DNA from: Zoroaster sp. YZ-2022
Lineage: Eukaryota; Echinodermata; Asteroidea; Forcipulatida; Zoroasteridae
NCBI GenBank assembly: GCA_029582265.1
Contig: CM055816.1
Span: 20,207,843 to 20,271,842, forward strand
Length of the DNA: 64,000 bases
Reading direction: 5' to 3'
The number at the start of each line of letters is the position of its first letter. Positions within the stretch are counted from its first letter, which is position 1. Under the pieces are notes generated by a model. That model made no database searches. It was not told where the DNA came from and saw only the letters and a list, made by a program, of their open reading frames with translations. Positions 21,883 through 33,999 of the stretch are shown in pieces. Position numbers and translations under genes: made by a program.

Positions 21883-24840
21883 ATGGATAAACGTACAAAA
21901 CAAAAACTAGAAAACGCTTATTATAGTCCGAAAGGATATTGGAAAGGTCGAGAGGCCATCGATAAATTAGCTAGAGAAACTAAACTTTCCGCGAGTTTAG
22001 CTCGACAATGGTTAAAAAAGCAAGCGTTGTGGCAAATTTATTTACCGTACCCTAAATAGAGAGAGCTCTGGCGATCAGAAAAAACTCTTTAACATTGTTG
22101 AAAAGCTGCTTCATCAACCCAAAACTCCAGTGCTTCCATCTGCACACTCCAATCAGGACCTCGCAAATGCTTTTTCAAACTTTTTTGTCACAAAAATTGA
22201 GAATATCCGTCGTTCTTTTCCCCCAGTACCTGCCATTCTATCACAAACACCGTCACGCAAGGATCCACAATGTAGACTGTCTGTGTTTGAGCCTACTTGT
22301 GTTACGGAGATCAAGAAACTCATCATGAAATCGCCATCAAAATCATGTGAACTGATCCAGTACCAACTTCGCTAATAAAACAAAATATTGATGTGTTTGC
22401 TAAGTATATCACAATTATTGTAAACAGATCTCTTTTTTTCCGGTTGTTTCACTGATAGCCAGAAAATTGCTCATGTTAAACCACTCCAGAAGAAACCCAA
22501 TTTGGACCGGTAGCGAATTTAAAGTACCTTGGAAAAACAATCGAGCGAGTTGTTTCATCACGGATCTCTGACCATGTTCGTGCTAATAACCTGTCGGACA
22601 CATTTCAGTCAGCCTATAAACCATTTCATGGAACGGAAACTGCTCTTATCCGCGTCAACAATGATATTTTATCTGCCATGGATGATGGAAAACTCACTGC
22701 ATTAGCTTTGTTAGACTTAAGCGCCACTTTAGACACGGTCGATCACAAAATCCTTCTCTCCCGCCTTCAATATCATCTTGGAATACATGACACAGCCCTG
22801 TATTGGTGTAGGTCCTACCTTTTAAAGGCCCCAGCATGTTTGTATTGGTAACGCTATCTCCAAGCTTGTTATTCTTGACTATTCTGTACCCCAAGGCGTC
22901 GTACTCGGCCCACAGTGGTTTACTGTTTATACGTTTCCAGTTCGTGATATCATTTTGAAGTATAATTTAAATTACCATGTCTACGCTGATGACACCCAGC
23001 TTTACATTACTTTTAAATCTGCTCAAGAACCTGCCGATTCCTGCATTACAACACTGGAGAAATGTATTCAAGAGATTCGAAGTTGGATGAGACAAAACTT
23101 CCTGAAATTGAACGACGAAAAAACAGAATTTGTTCTATTTGGATCACGTCAGCAATTGTCTAAAGTTTCTCTTCCATTTATTACAATTGGTGACTCGCAG
23201 ATAAGCCCCTCATCACAAGCACGTAATTTGGGTGTTATATTTGACTCGACAATGACTTTAAAACCTCATATCTCCAACACTGTTCGCATATCGTCATTTC
23301 ATATCAGAAATATTAGCAGAATAAGGAAATACTTGAATAAAAGTGCTGCTGAACAAATTATACATGCGTTTGTCACATCACGGATCGATAACGGGAATGC
23401 TCTCCTCTACGGTCTCCCGCAGAATCAAGTATCGCGTCTTCAGCACATACAAAACACAGCAGCTCGTGTTGTGACTTTGTCCAGAAGTCATGCCATATCA
23501 AGCCAATCTTGAAAGAACTGCACTGGCTTCCTATTTCACAGAGAATTGTTTTTAAACTTATGCTAATTGTTCACAAATCTTTTAATAACATTGCTCTAAT
23601 TTATATTTCTGAACTGCTTAAAGTCTACACTCCATCACGCAATTTGCGCTCCAGCAACATGTCACTCCTAAAGGAACCAACTTCAAAATGGAACTGGGGT
23701 GATAGGTCTTTTTCTGTCGCGGCTCCGAGACTCTGGAATCATCTTCCAACTAAACTCAAATCTTGTCATAGTATAACTAGATTTAAGTCGATGCTTAAAA
23801 CTCATCTTATGTTACAATTCTTCAAAGATGATGTATATTTGTAATTGCATTGTAGGTACATGTATCCCAGTACATAATTTTTTCCTATGCTATTATTGTA
23901 TATTGTTTGGATTCATGTTTTTATCTTTGTTTCCGCGCCTTGAGCGCCCAGCAGGGTGGATATGTGCGCCCAACAAATCTTTATTATTATTATTAGTAAT
24001 ACGTTCCAAGACTGACTAGCTCAAACTCGATTCTAGCAAAAACCGAACCAAGTTCATCAAGCCGATTTATTGTCTCTTCCGCACGATACGGTTAATAAAA
24101 AAGTTTACAAGTATGCGTTAACCATCTTGGACGAAGCCAGCAGGTACAAAGAAGCGCAACCGTTAATCGATAAAACTGCCGCGCGAGTAAGTAACGACTT
24201 CGAAAATAATTATAAACGTTCTCCGCTAACTTGGCTGAAAATTCTCAAAGTCGATCCGGGGAAAGAATTCATGTCGAGCGTTAATACGTTATTGAGTAAA
24301 AACAAGGTCGTTATACAAAGAAGCGAAGCCGGTAACCACAGAGCGCAAGGTATAGTAGAACGATTCAACAGAACTATAGCCGAAAGATTATTTTCTCATC
24401 AATACGCGCGAGAAAAAGCGATGGACGAGAGAAATAAAGAGTGTGTAAAAAGATTACCACTGGTCGTAAAAGCATTAAATAACGAAACGACTAGACTCAT
24501 AAAATTAAAACATAAAGATGCTATTAAACGAGAATTCGTCGAGCAAAATCCAGCCTCACCGACTATTAACAAATCTAACGAAAAAAGAATCGATTCTAAC
24601 GCGTTAGTCAGATATTTATACGCACCGGGTGAAGCTGAAAACGATACGAGACGTCGCGCGACCGATCCGATATGGTCCATTAAAATTTACAGTATTAAAT
24701 CATCTATGAAAGCTCAAAATCAACCCATCTTGTATTATTTAAAATCGGGTCCCGCTCGTAGTTTTGTGAAAGAAGAATTACTAATTGTACCGCGAGATAC
24801 CGAAAATCCACCTAAAAATTGTAACTTATGTAACTGCTGA
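21883..24840 (+). pseudogene. Polinton retroviral-type integrase, split by an L2 LINE
   Basis: The N-terminal helix-turn-helix part is at 21883-22056 (MDKRTKQKLENAYYSPKGYW, ending IYLPYPK). An L2-like LINE follows, and the catalytic core resumes just before 24045. The core shows the first Asp in HQADLL, the second in VDPGKEF and the Glu in GIVERFNRT, about 34 residues after the second Asp, the classic D,D-35-E layout. The C-terminal part contains SFVKEELLIVP, like the chromo-type tail of Polinton integrases. The junction right of the LINE also contains a stop. The enzyme would insert the linear DNA genome into host DNA. It ends overlapping the convergent polymerase gene by about 15 bases. Confidence 0.9.
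22060..23996 (+). mobile_element. 5'-truncated L2-like LINE
   Basis: Reverse transcriptase pieces on the plus strand: a frame-broken N-terminal part (22090-22900, with LTALALLDLSATLDTVDH), then the YADDTQLYITF palm block at 22955-23512. The C-terminal region at 23509-23844 has LHWLPISQRIVFKLM and WGDRSFSVAAPRLWNHLP, typical of L2-clade LINEs. The 3' end reads GCGCCTTGAGCGCCCAGCAG and finishes in an ATT repeat at 23996. There is no endonuclease, so it is 5' truncated. It interrupts the integrase gene. Confidence 0.88.
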
Positions 24841-27800
24841 AATCTTATAATGACCGTAAGCTAAAGTGTGTATTCCATCAAATAAAATATATCTCTTTGT
24901 GTCTAAAGGAGATAAGGAGATTTTATTAACATTTATTGTGTATAATCGAAGATAGTAATGTCTAATAGATTTCATATAGTGAACGAGAGTATTTTTTTGA
25001 TTTAAAACTTGTTTATATTGCTCGTATTCAATTTTAGAATTTAAAACTTGTTTTTTAACGCCCTTGGCTTTTCTTATTTCACCCTTATTCGATAAAAGTA
25101 TCGAATACATTTTCGGTCTTAAACCGACAATTTCGGAGATTAGAGTTCCTGATGTTTCGTCTTTCATTTTACCGATGACTTTTTTTATTCTTTTCATCAT
25201 AGAGAAAATGTTCTTTGCTATAATTACTAAAATCGTATAAATGCTTGTCTTCTTGCATGTCTTTATAAACGTTTTCTGTTTGAATCTCGAGTAATAAGCT
25301 ATCCGTATCCGTGTAAAGTAGATTACACCTCTCGCTGTACTTGCTTTTTAGATGATACTCGCTTCAAATTCACGTTAACACGATTTCGTACATTTTCCAT
25401 CGTTTTTCCAAAGACTGAATTATTCATGAGTTTGTACAAATCTTTTTCAAAATCATATGTTGCATTTTTTCTCAAATTCGTATTTAAATTAATGTACGAT
25501 TCCATCCAAGGCGCTTGATTAAATTTTAAAACGCGGTGAATTTTAGTCAGTTTAATACCAAGTTGTAAATAGAATTGTAAATTGCGATAATGAAGCACGT
25601 ATTTTGATTTATCGCCTAAATTTGGAACTTTTTTTTACGTTTGGCGCGGGTTTATTGCCTAATAGCTGTAGCTAATAATTAGACATCCATTCTTTTGGAA
25701 TCACTAACGACTCTGGCGCGAGTGGAAACGCGTTGTGAGAATCATGTAATTCTTTAACATATTCTAAATCCACTTCTAAAATGTAGCCTTTGCTCGATTC
25801 TGACGAGATTGATTTTATATCAAGTAAATTAATTTCATCTTTATTTAACCATTTAAATTTACCGATCGGAAGGTATTGACTCATCGCCCAACCGTACAGA
25901 TTATTCGCGTCTAAATATTGTATATAATTCTTAGGTTTTGATGAATCGTAATCGACTAAATAAGGATTGTTTGCTTTCGCGTATCTCTGGCTTACCATGC
26001 ACGTTCCTCCTCTTGTACCTTTTTCTATAAATAAATGCATGTTGATATCATTCAACAATTCTAAAGTGACGTTCGAATGTTTTAACAAAGCATCCCAGCT
26101 CAATCCTGGACTCGTATAATAATGAGCCGGATCCAAACCGTACTGTTTCATGCAAGTTGTACGAAAATTTTCAAACACGTCTGCCAATAAGCAAGTATCT
26201 GCGCGCACGTACAAATCGTGATAATCGGCTAGATTTTTACATTCAAACTTGTTCCAAACGTTCTTTGCGCGCTCGTATTCTTCTTTTGTAATGTGCTTGT
26301 CGTTTAAACGACTATAAAAAAGCGTGTTTCGAAGGAGACGTGTTTCTTTAAACCGTTCGAAACTATCTATGTACTCGTAGGGATAAACGCCTTTGTTTAA
26401 AAGCAGTTCAAGTTTATCTCGATCACGCTCGTACTTTTTACTGATTTAAAAAGAATCAACGTCGTTTGATTTTACGAGTTTATCGAGTGAACCTTGTAAA
26501 AATTGAAAGCTATCGATAAATCGCAGCTGTCCGATCGAAAAAGAAATATACTTTTCCATATTATTTGCGATACACGTTAGATTTCCTCGTGTTTGACTCA
26601 CTGCCTGCATGATAAGATGTGGGTCGTATCCTCGCAAATTTATGAAATAAGACCGGGATAAACGTTTTATAAGGCTTTAAACTCAGTTTTAAAAATTACA
26701 TTTATTACGCGCCGCGCCACGATATTTTCCGGTGATGTGACAGTGATCTCGTACTTTTTCTGGCATGACAGTCGATGTCGGTCTGCCGTTTACTCCCTCA
26801 CACATTTCTATGTGATCTTCAAGATACGCTTCTCTTGAGAAACCCTGTAAACATCTCACGCAAAAATGTTTACGACCATTGTGTTTTGTTTGATCGTGAA
26901 GTAAACGGTTAAAATCCTTGATCCAAACGTAGTGCAATACATCTTCCTCGTGAAATAATAATAAATTAATACGATCTATATTTTTAGGTTGCTCGCTGAG
27001 CACGTAAACTACGAACATATTTTAATCATAACCAAAAACGTTTATTGACAACTTGTTTTGTTTCTCTACTTTTTCAATCTGACTAATTGGAGTCGGAAAA
27101 TCGATTCCGTTAAAATTTAAACCGTCTTCCTTTGGATAGTTAGACGTTCTTTCCGGATAAATTTTCACGGGTAAAAGAGCGCTACGAAGAGCCCATCGAA
27201 AACATTCATCGTCTTTATTTTTCACGTTGATGCATGCTTGTTTGTTTTTTAAGTAGTCGCATAGCTCGATATAAGATTCACCTCGAAAAGGTTGATATAT
27301 CTTGTAGATAATACTCATATCTACAATACGATGCACGATCCACCCAGAACCGTTGTGCGTCCACTTTTCTAAAGACTCTTGAATTTGTGAAAAAACAGTA
27401 TTGAGTTCATTTTCGATTCTATTCAAATTAAATAAAACAATTTGCCCATTATTATGGAATCTTGGGTCAGTGTAATCTATCGTACCCTCTCCTCTATTTA
27501 TTTTTAAATTATATGTATATATATCATAAACTTAAATGACCTAAAATCTTGCAAGTCTAAGCCAAACATTTCGATAATCTTTGGCTTCTCCGCTTCCCAA
27601 AACATGTTTAAATCTTCTTCTAGCTTTGCTATGACCGATCGGTACGAACATCCATCGTTCGCGTAAACATCTTCCACCGTCGATGGGTGGTTCGTCAAAT
27701 CTCAACTCGGGTTCTAAACCGTGAAACCTTTTAATAGCAACGATATAGCTTTTTTAGTGTGCCCTGCTCTTCTGCCGCGGTAATGTGCGGGTAAAGGAAT

Positions 27801-28018
27801 ATTATTTATTCTTACGTACTCTTTAAGTTCAGCTAAACTTAATTTATACAACCCAGTTAGTTTTTTTCGTTTTATATATGTTTTACAGCCTCGTACTAAG
27901 AACGTTTATTTATTTTATTTCTTCTACTATCTCGGACTATAATTAACGGTCTAATATGTCTACGTGCAAACTGCTTCAATTCTGCTAATGTCCTCTTTGA
28001 TAAATACTTCGTCGTCAT
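24826..28018 (-). pseudogene. Protein-primed-type family B DNA polymerase of the provirus
   Basis: The gene starts at ATG 28018 inside the right terminal repeat and ends at 24826, broken by at least six frameshifts or stops. Landmarks in order: an N-terminal SAP-like helix pair (about 27750-27860); a C2H2/C3H-type finger (HFCVRCLQGF, about 26870); a VRDHCHITGKYRGAA treble-clef block (about 26730); polymerase motif A (DANNLYGW, about 25910); motif B ([12 protein letters not shown], about 25420); and motif C (YTDTDS, about 25310). A C-terminal KVIGKMKDET block is at about 25190. This layout is typical of Polinton and adintovirus replicases, which copy linear genomes from a terminal protein. Several stops are substitutions as well as indels, so the gene is dead. 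Confidence 0.92.
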
Positions 28019-28332
28019 CTTTATTATTCATCTACATAATCCTATTTTCTTTGTTCAATTGTTAAACTACTAAAACCAATATCTTTTTTCTAAATTAATT
28101 GGCGCCAATTTGTTTTAAAACAAAAACAATCTATCCATAACTTCATACATGACGTCATCGATCTGCTTGATGACGTCATCAACCTACCCACACCTAGCTC
28201 AAAACCTCAATTCAACTCCACTGCCTCTCTCCTACCACCACCCCTACCCCCGCCCCCTTTTTTCTAATTCTTATCCACCACCCCGCCCCAAAAATGGGTA
28301 TATGTCCTCGGACGCTCATTTACCATACTACT
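27998..28332 (-). repeat. Right terminal inverted repeat of the provirus
   Basis: Inverted copy of 9327-9662, carrying the same G-rich tract and TGACGTCATC palindromes. It includes the polymerase start codon at 28018-28016, mirroring the first gene at the left end. The outer end ACTACT is followed by GGTGC. Confidence 0.93.
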
Positions 28333-28764
28333 GGTGCTGATATTTGTTTCTAGTCTACTTTAGTGAAAACATTAAGTGCCAGTATAAAGTAAACTGCAAT
28401 GCAGCCATCACCACACAGGACCTAAGTACTACTAGTATTATGAGGAACTACAGACACTATAGTGTAGCTAAATTAACTTGTACTTCTACCAACTCGTACT
28501 CCACCGAATGTCAACCCGTACGCATGCCAGTAAATATTCAGTAATAAAAAAAAAATTCCGGGTTGAGTTGACCAAAATAAGTGTGAATTGGTAAAAGTAC
28601 GAGTTGGCACGCATACGAGTTGACCCGTTTCGCTCCAGGCGTGGCACATGTGATACCATTGCCACACTAAGGTTTTTAACGTTAACCATGGTTTTATGTA
28701 GTCAATATCTATAAAATTATACTAAAACGAACATACATCTATAAAACATGTTTACATACCTCCA

Positions 28765-30390
28765 AACGAAACCAAGTAATGAAGACCACTTCCATTAATT
28801 GTGCACGGATTCTTCTCAAATGATCTGTTAACGTAAGACGTCAAACCATACCATCGTGTAGCCTACAAACTGAAGATTGTTGATGACTTGAACAGTTACG
28901 ATACTGCATTTGGATGTGGTGTCAATGCTGTCTCGGGGTGCTGTAGGCTGGAACTTAGTCTGAGCCATGATGTATTGGAGTCAACATGCTGTAAAAATAA
29001 TAGGAAAGTACATGAACCAAGAATAAAGTATTTGAAATTTCAGAGAAGTTCTAATTTATATGAATGGGGAAAATAGTGTATAATTTTGGAGTAGCTGGAC
29101 CACTGAAATTGAAAAGGGCATTGGTTGTTTTCAAAATTGCACACAATTGTTCTTCACAATGTGTAATAAATTAAAGAAATGTTCTTGCATGAAACTCACA
29201 TCAACAGAGAAAGGTATTTAAGGAAATTGCTGAGTCTCATAGTTTCATGTGAGAGATGTCTGAGAGAGGCCTCCCCAGGGAGCAGGACTTACAACTTAAT
29301 ACAAGTATACATGCATTGTGTCATGAATATTGTGCATTTTTCCTGTGAAATAATTGTCTATGTAAGATGATTTGTATCTAAGAAGGGTAACAAATTAAGG
29401 GAAAGTGCAGTAAACAATCACTACTTGACGTTAATTTGTGCACAAACTGAAGATTTTTGGAGAAAACATAAATTACAAAATATGGCATAAAATTTCCACT
29501 GAAAAATTGCCATAACCTTAACAACTGAATTGTCCTATCCTTATTTATATTCTAAATACATTTTGGTGACATCTGTTCATATTTTGTTAGAAAAGTGGCG
29601 AGTTGTTTACTGTCCAAAGTATGTTGACGTAACTAACGTTAACGTTAAGTTAAACAGGCACAATGCAACTACATTAACGTTACCAGCCAACCTGACGCTT
29701 AAAAATGGCTTTTCTTGTATAAAACACGAATATAAATACAGGAAATCCTCTTAAAAATTTAATTCAAGATACCTACCCTTTATGACTGTGTTGGCGATCC
29801 ATTTTTACACGAAATCCAAGATCTATTGGGTCAAAACTCCCTCAAAAAGACACAATTTCGTAGAAAGAATTTGTGTCGGCACCACACGCAAACACCGTCG
29901 ATTGTACATGTATGATGTAGCTCCATTGTAACCAAAGTTCGTGTAGCGCGCGCCTCGTATAGCGCCTTGCACGAGTTGGTTGGAGTACGAGCTGGTCGGA
30001 GTACGAGCTGGTCGGAGTACGAGTTTGTCGGAGTACGAGTTGGTTGAAGTACGAGATGGTTGGAGTACGAGTTGGCACGAGTATGAGTTGACCAAAATGA
30101 GCACGAGTTGGTTGGTGTACGAGTTGGTTGGAGTACGAGTTGACCTGTTTCCCGCTATACGATCCTTGATTGTAACGATCTCCTCGATTCATGCAACGTA
30201 AGTGAAACGTTTTAGCTATTAAACGTTTATTTTTCGAAATTCGATATCTGATGACCTCATCATGACGTCACAACTCGTGTTTCATCTACTTGTTAAGTTC
30301 TAAGTACATGCCAAGTTTCAAGTTTATGTGAAGTTTTCAAGTATGTGTTTTTTGTAGACAATCGATCTGGAGAAGGAGAAGAAAAAACTA
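28765..30390. repeat. Dispersed direct duplication, copy B
   Basis: Homologous to 5195-6780 in the same orientation and order, with indels. The main difference is the insertion of a 15-bp tandem block at about 29965-30145. It ends in the constant 3' module of the satellite-cored elements, here without the terminal hairpin, directly joined to the next 5' module. Confidence 0.8.
29965..30145 (+). repeat. 15-bp minisatellite (GTACGAGTTGGTTGGA type)
   Basis: About eleven imperfect head-to-tail copies of a unit with GAGTACGAGTTGGT and GAGTACGAGCTGGTC variants. Related words occur inverted and direct at 28480-28625 (CCAACTCGTACTCCACC, GTACGAGTTGGCAC). It is absent from duplication copy A. Confidence 0.85.
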
Positions 30391-31942
30391 GACCGAAGTG
30401 TTTGTGATATTACAAACACATAGGTGTTCGAGTTTTGTCAGGGCAGTGATGATGACGTCAGAATATTTTTTTAAGAAACTTTGCATTATTATTTTTTTTC
30501 ATATTAAAGAGTACCCTGTAAAATATGATGTGGTTACCAATGATGATTTGTTTGAAGTCCATTTCAATGATTTGAAGTTAATCACGTTAGGCCCTACACC
30601 AAATTCAAGCTTCATTTCAAATGCAATGGTATAATAAAAGAATGATAATGATCGAATAAAACTTCTCTTCCGACTACACCTAGAAGATCCTCAACAAGGT
30701 TACAAGGGAATTTCAAGACCAACAGATGTTAATTACCCTGAAATTTCAAAAAAATTTTGATTCTTTTAAAAACTGGCCACGGAATCTTTATTGTTCACCG
30801 GATGGTTTTACATACATCGATCATAAATATTAAACTTTGACTTCCGGTTTGGACAGGAAGTAAAGGTCAAATTGGAGTCATGTTTTTGTAAATATTGTTG
30901 ACAATTAACAATCTGTACAATGGTGCAAAAACTGTGAATTTACCTGTTGTGGTTGTTGAGATATGATATTTTTCAATATTAAATTTTGACTTTCGGTTTG
31001 GACAGGAAGTAAGGTCAAATTGTGGTCACCTTTGTATAAATATTTTTCGACAATTAACAATCTATACAATGGTGCAAAAAATGTCAATTTACCTCTTGTG
31101 GTTGTTGAGATATGATTTTTTTTAAATATTAAACTTTGACTTCCGGTTTGGACAAGAAGTAAGGTCAAATTGGGGTCACCTTTTTGTAAATATTTTTTGA
31201 CAATTAACGATCTGTACAATGCTGCAAAAATTGTGAATTTACATCTTGTGGTTGTTGAGATACGATTTTTTAAATATTAAACTTTGACTTCCGGTTTGGA
31301 CAGGAAGTAAGGTAAAATTGGGGTCACCTTTTTGTAAATATTTGTTGACAATTAACGATCTGTACAATGGTGCAAAAATTGTGAATTTACATCTTGTGGT
31401 TGTTGAGATATGATTTTTTTAAATATTAAACTTTGAATTCCGATTTGGACAGGATGCAAGGTCAAATTGGGGTCACCTTTGTGTAAATATTTTTCCACAA
31501 TTAACAATCTATACAATGGTACAAAAAATGTCAATTTACCTCGTGGTTGTTGAGATATGATTTTTTTAAATATTAAACTTTGACTTCCGGTTTGGACAGG
31601 AAGTAAGGCCAAATTGGGGTCATCTTTTTGTAAATATTTTTTGACAATTAACGGTCTGTACAATGGTAAAGCAATTGTGAATTTACCTCTTGTGGTTGTT
31701 GAGATATGATTTTTTTAAATATTAAACTTTGATTTATCTTAATTCGATATCTGATGACCTAATAATGACGTCACAAATTACGTTTCATCAACGTGTTATG
31801 TTCTAAGTATATGCCAAGTTTCAAGTTTATGTGAATTTTGCAAGTATGTGTTTTTGTAGACAATCTATGGGGAGAAGAAGATGGAGAAGAGGAAAAAAAA
31901 CAAAAAAACAATAGGTGTTTCGGGCACATACCCGAACACCTA
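30387..31942 (+). mobile_element. Satellite-cored, Helentron-like element with ~6 units
   Basis: The 5' module (CTAGACCGAAGTGTTTGTGA, palindrome, AGGTGTTCG) opens at 30387. About 350 bp of other sequence follows, then six 148-bp units at 30825-31735, and the 3' module with the TCGGGCACATACCCGA hairpin ends near 31937. Confidence 0.6.
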
Positions 31943-32890
31943 ACTAGACGGAAGTGTTTGTGATATTACAAACACATAGGTGTTCGAGTTTTGTCAGGGC
32001 AGTGATGATGACGTCAGAATGTTTTTAAAGAAACTTTGCATTATTATTTTTTTAATATTAAACTTTGACTTCCGGTTTAGACAGGAAGTAAAGGTCAAAT
32101 TGGGGTCATGTTTCTGTAAATATTTTTGACAGTTAACAATATGTACAATAGTGCAAAAACTGTGAATTTACCTCTTGTGGTTGTTGAGATATGATTTTTT
32201 TAAATATTAAGCTTTGACTTCCGGTTTAGATAGGGAGTAAGGTCAAATTGGGGTCATCTTTTTGTAAATATTTTTTGACAATTAACGATATGTACAATGG
32301 TACAAAAATTGTCAATTTGCCTCTTGTGGTTGTTGAGATATGATTTTTTTCAATATAAAATTTGGACTTCCGGTTTGGACAGGAAGTAACGTCAAATTGG
32401 GGTCACCTTTGTACAAATATTTTTCGACAATTAACAATCTATACAATGGTGCAAAAAATTTCAATTTACCGCTTGTGGTTGTTGAGATATGATTTTTTTA
32501 AATATTAAACTTTGACTTCCGGTTTCGAGAGGAAGTAAGGTCAAATTGGTGTCACCTTTTTGTAAATATTTTTTGACAATTAACGATCTGTACAATGGTG
32601 TACACATTGTGAATTTACATCTTGTGGTTGTTGAGATGATTTTTTAAAATATTAAACTTTGATTTATCGTAATTCGATATCTGATGACCTCATCATGACG
32701 TCACAACTCATGTTTCATCTGATGTCACAACTCATGTTTCATCTATGCGTTACGTTCTAAGTACTTGCCAAGTTTCAAGTTCATGTGAAGTTTGCAAGTA
32801 TGTGTTTTTTGTAGACAATCGATGGGGAGAAGGAAAAAAAAAAACGAACAAAAACAATAGGTGTTTCGGGTACATACCCGAACACCTAAC
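31943..32890 (+). mobile_element. Satellite-cored, Helentron-like element with ~4 units
   Basis: It starts CTAGACGGAAGTGTTTGTGA immediately after the previous element. Four units occupy about 32050-32655, then the 3' module, and the hairpin TCGGGTACATACCCGA ends near 32888. The two elements are arranged head to tail with no spacer. Confidence 0.6.
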
Positions 32891-33690
32891 TAGGCTCGAT
32901 CCATCGTCCATTGCCGATGGCTGACCGTCATCGACCACTGAGCCTCTACCATCATAACATCGTGATTTCCCACTGTTAGTCGCTGCTATGTTTTTTCCGG
33001 GCATTTCCGTGTTTGCCGAGCCGGGCGCTTGGGAGCACCGAGCACACTCGGGAGCTGCCCTTGGTCTGTAATGGGAAAAGTCCTAAATGCTGCCTAAAAT
33101 GAGATAACTATAAGGTAGAATTTCAGATTCAGGATGTTTCTTTAATGAGGACCCCCTGTTTTTTTACATCCCCAGTACAAACCTTGTTAGTTTTCCTAGC
33201 AAAGACTGTGAAGCAAAGCAATCATTACAGTACATTCCTTCAGGTCATGTGACCATTTTAGACACGTCATCATTTTCAGACACTGCCTACCACACCAATT
33301 TTGACAACATGCAAAAGGAGTAAACTTCAAATGTCAATGTTGGATTATAAGTGATTCGTACTGGCAAAGGAGGGATATTGTATTGCTGTTGCAATGTTTC
33401 CATTTCTCAGCCAGGCATAACAAAGCATAGCCTATCCATGTGTGCTTTGATTTCAAATTTCAAATGAATCTGATGCAGCACTTTGTAAAGCCATACATAT
33501 TATCTCACATGTGCTGGACTGCTTCATTATTTAGATTGTTTTTAATAAGAGATTCTCTTTTATATGCAGGACTGTACTCAGTATGGTATCCTCATGGTTC
33601 AGCATCCATTCATGTTAGACCTAAAGAACCTCTTTTACTGTCAGACATACCTTTTAAAGCAATTTATAAAGCAAAGTGTCGATTTTCATA
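32891..33690. other. Non-coding, no feature recognised
   Basis: Unique-looking sequence without supported coding potential or repeats shared with the rest of the window. Confidence 0.4.
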
Positions 33691-33698
33691 AAATATCA

Positions 33699-33952
33699 TT
33701 ACAGGATACCATTTAAGATCACATAAATTATTCCATCATCATCATCAGATAACAGTGAAGAGAATACTTGTGAACACTTTTGGTGAATATTTTTATTTTC
33801 CAATACCTCTTTCTGTACCTGCCATTTCTTCCTAAATATGTTTTCCAAATTTAATTCCAAACTGTTATCTGGTGAAGGATGGAAGACATATCCACCAATG
33901 AGACCATGTCTTCTCAGGGTGCGTTCGTAATGCCTTGTGGTAGCTTCAACAA
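33699..33952 (-). CDS. Possible terminal coding exon of an unidentified host gene
   Basis: A polypyrimidine-AG acceptor (TTTTTCTAG) on the minus strand is followed by an ORF to the stop at 33699. The peptide is complex, not repeat-like: HYERTLRRHGLIGGYVFHPS near the start, a charged middle (NIFRKKWQVQKEVLENKN) and an acidic run of four Asp near the end. Length about 84 codons. I do not recognise the protein, and the upstream exon is not identified. Transposon origin cannot be excluded. Confidence 0.35.
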
Positions 33953-33999
33953 CTAGAAAAATATAATCAAACATAAGCATCAATCAATGGAGCAAGCTA

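Larger units (their letters stand above)
9327..28332. mobile_element. Polinton/Maverick (adintovirus-like) endogenous provirus
   Basis: Both ends read AGTAGTATGGTAAATGAGCG inward and match over ~335 bp. GGTGC occurs directly outside each end (9322-9326 and 28333-28337), consistent with a target duplication; Polintons usually make 6 bp. Inside are a retroviral-type integrase, a family B DNA polymerase with YTDTDS, a major-capsid-like protein, a penton-like protein and several small proteins of the kind found in invertebrate Polintons. The total is 19.0 kb, of which about 6 kb is two inserted LINEs. I recognise no genome-packaging ATPase and no adenain-type protease; they may be lost, or hidden in a decayed region. 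Most genes carry frameshifts or stops, so this looks like an inactive copy. Confidence 0.93.
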
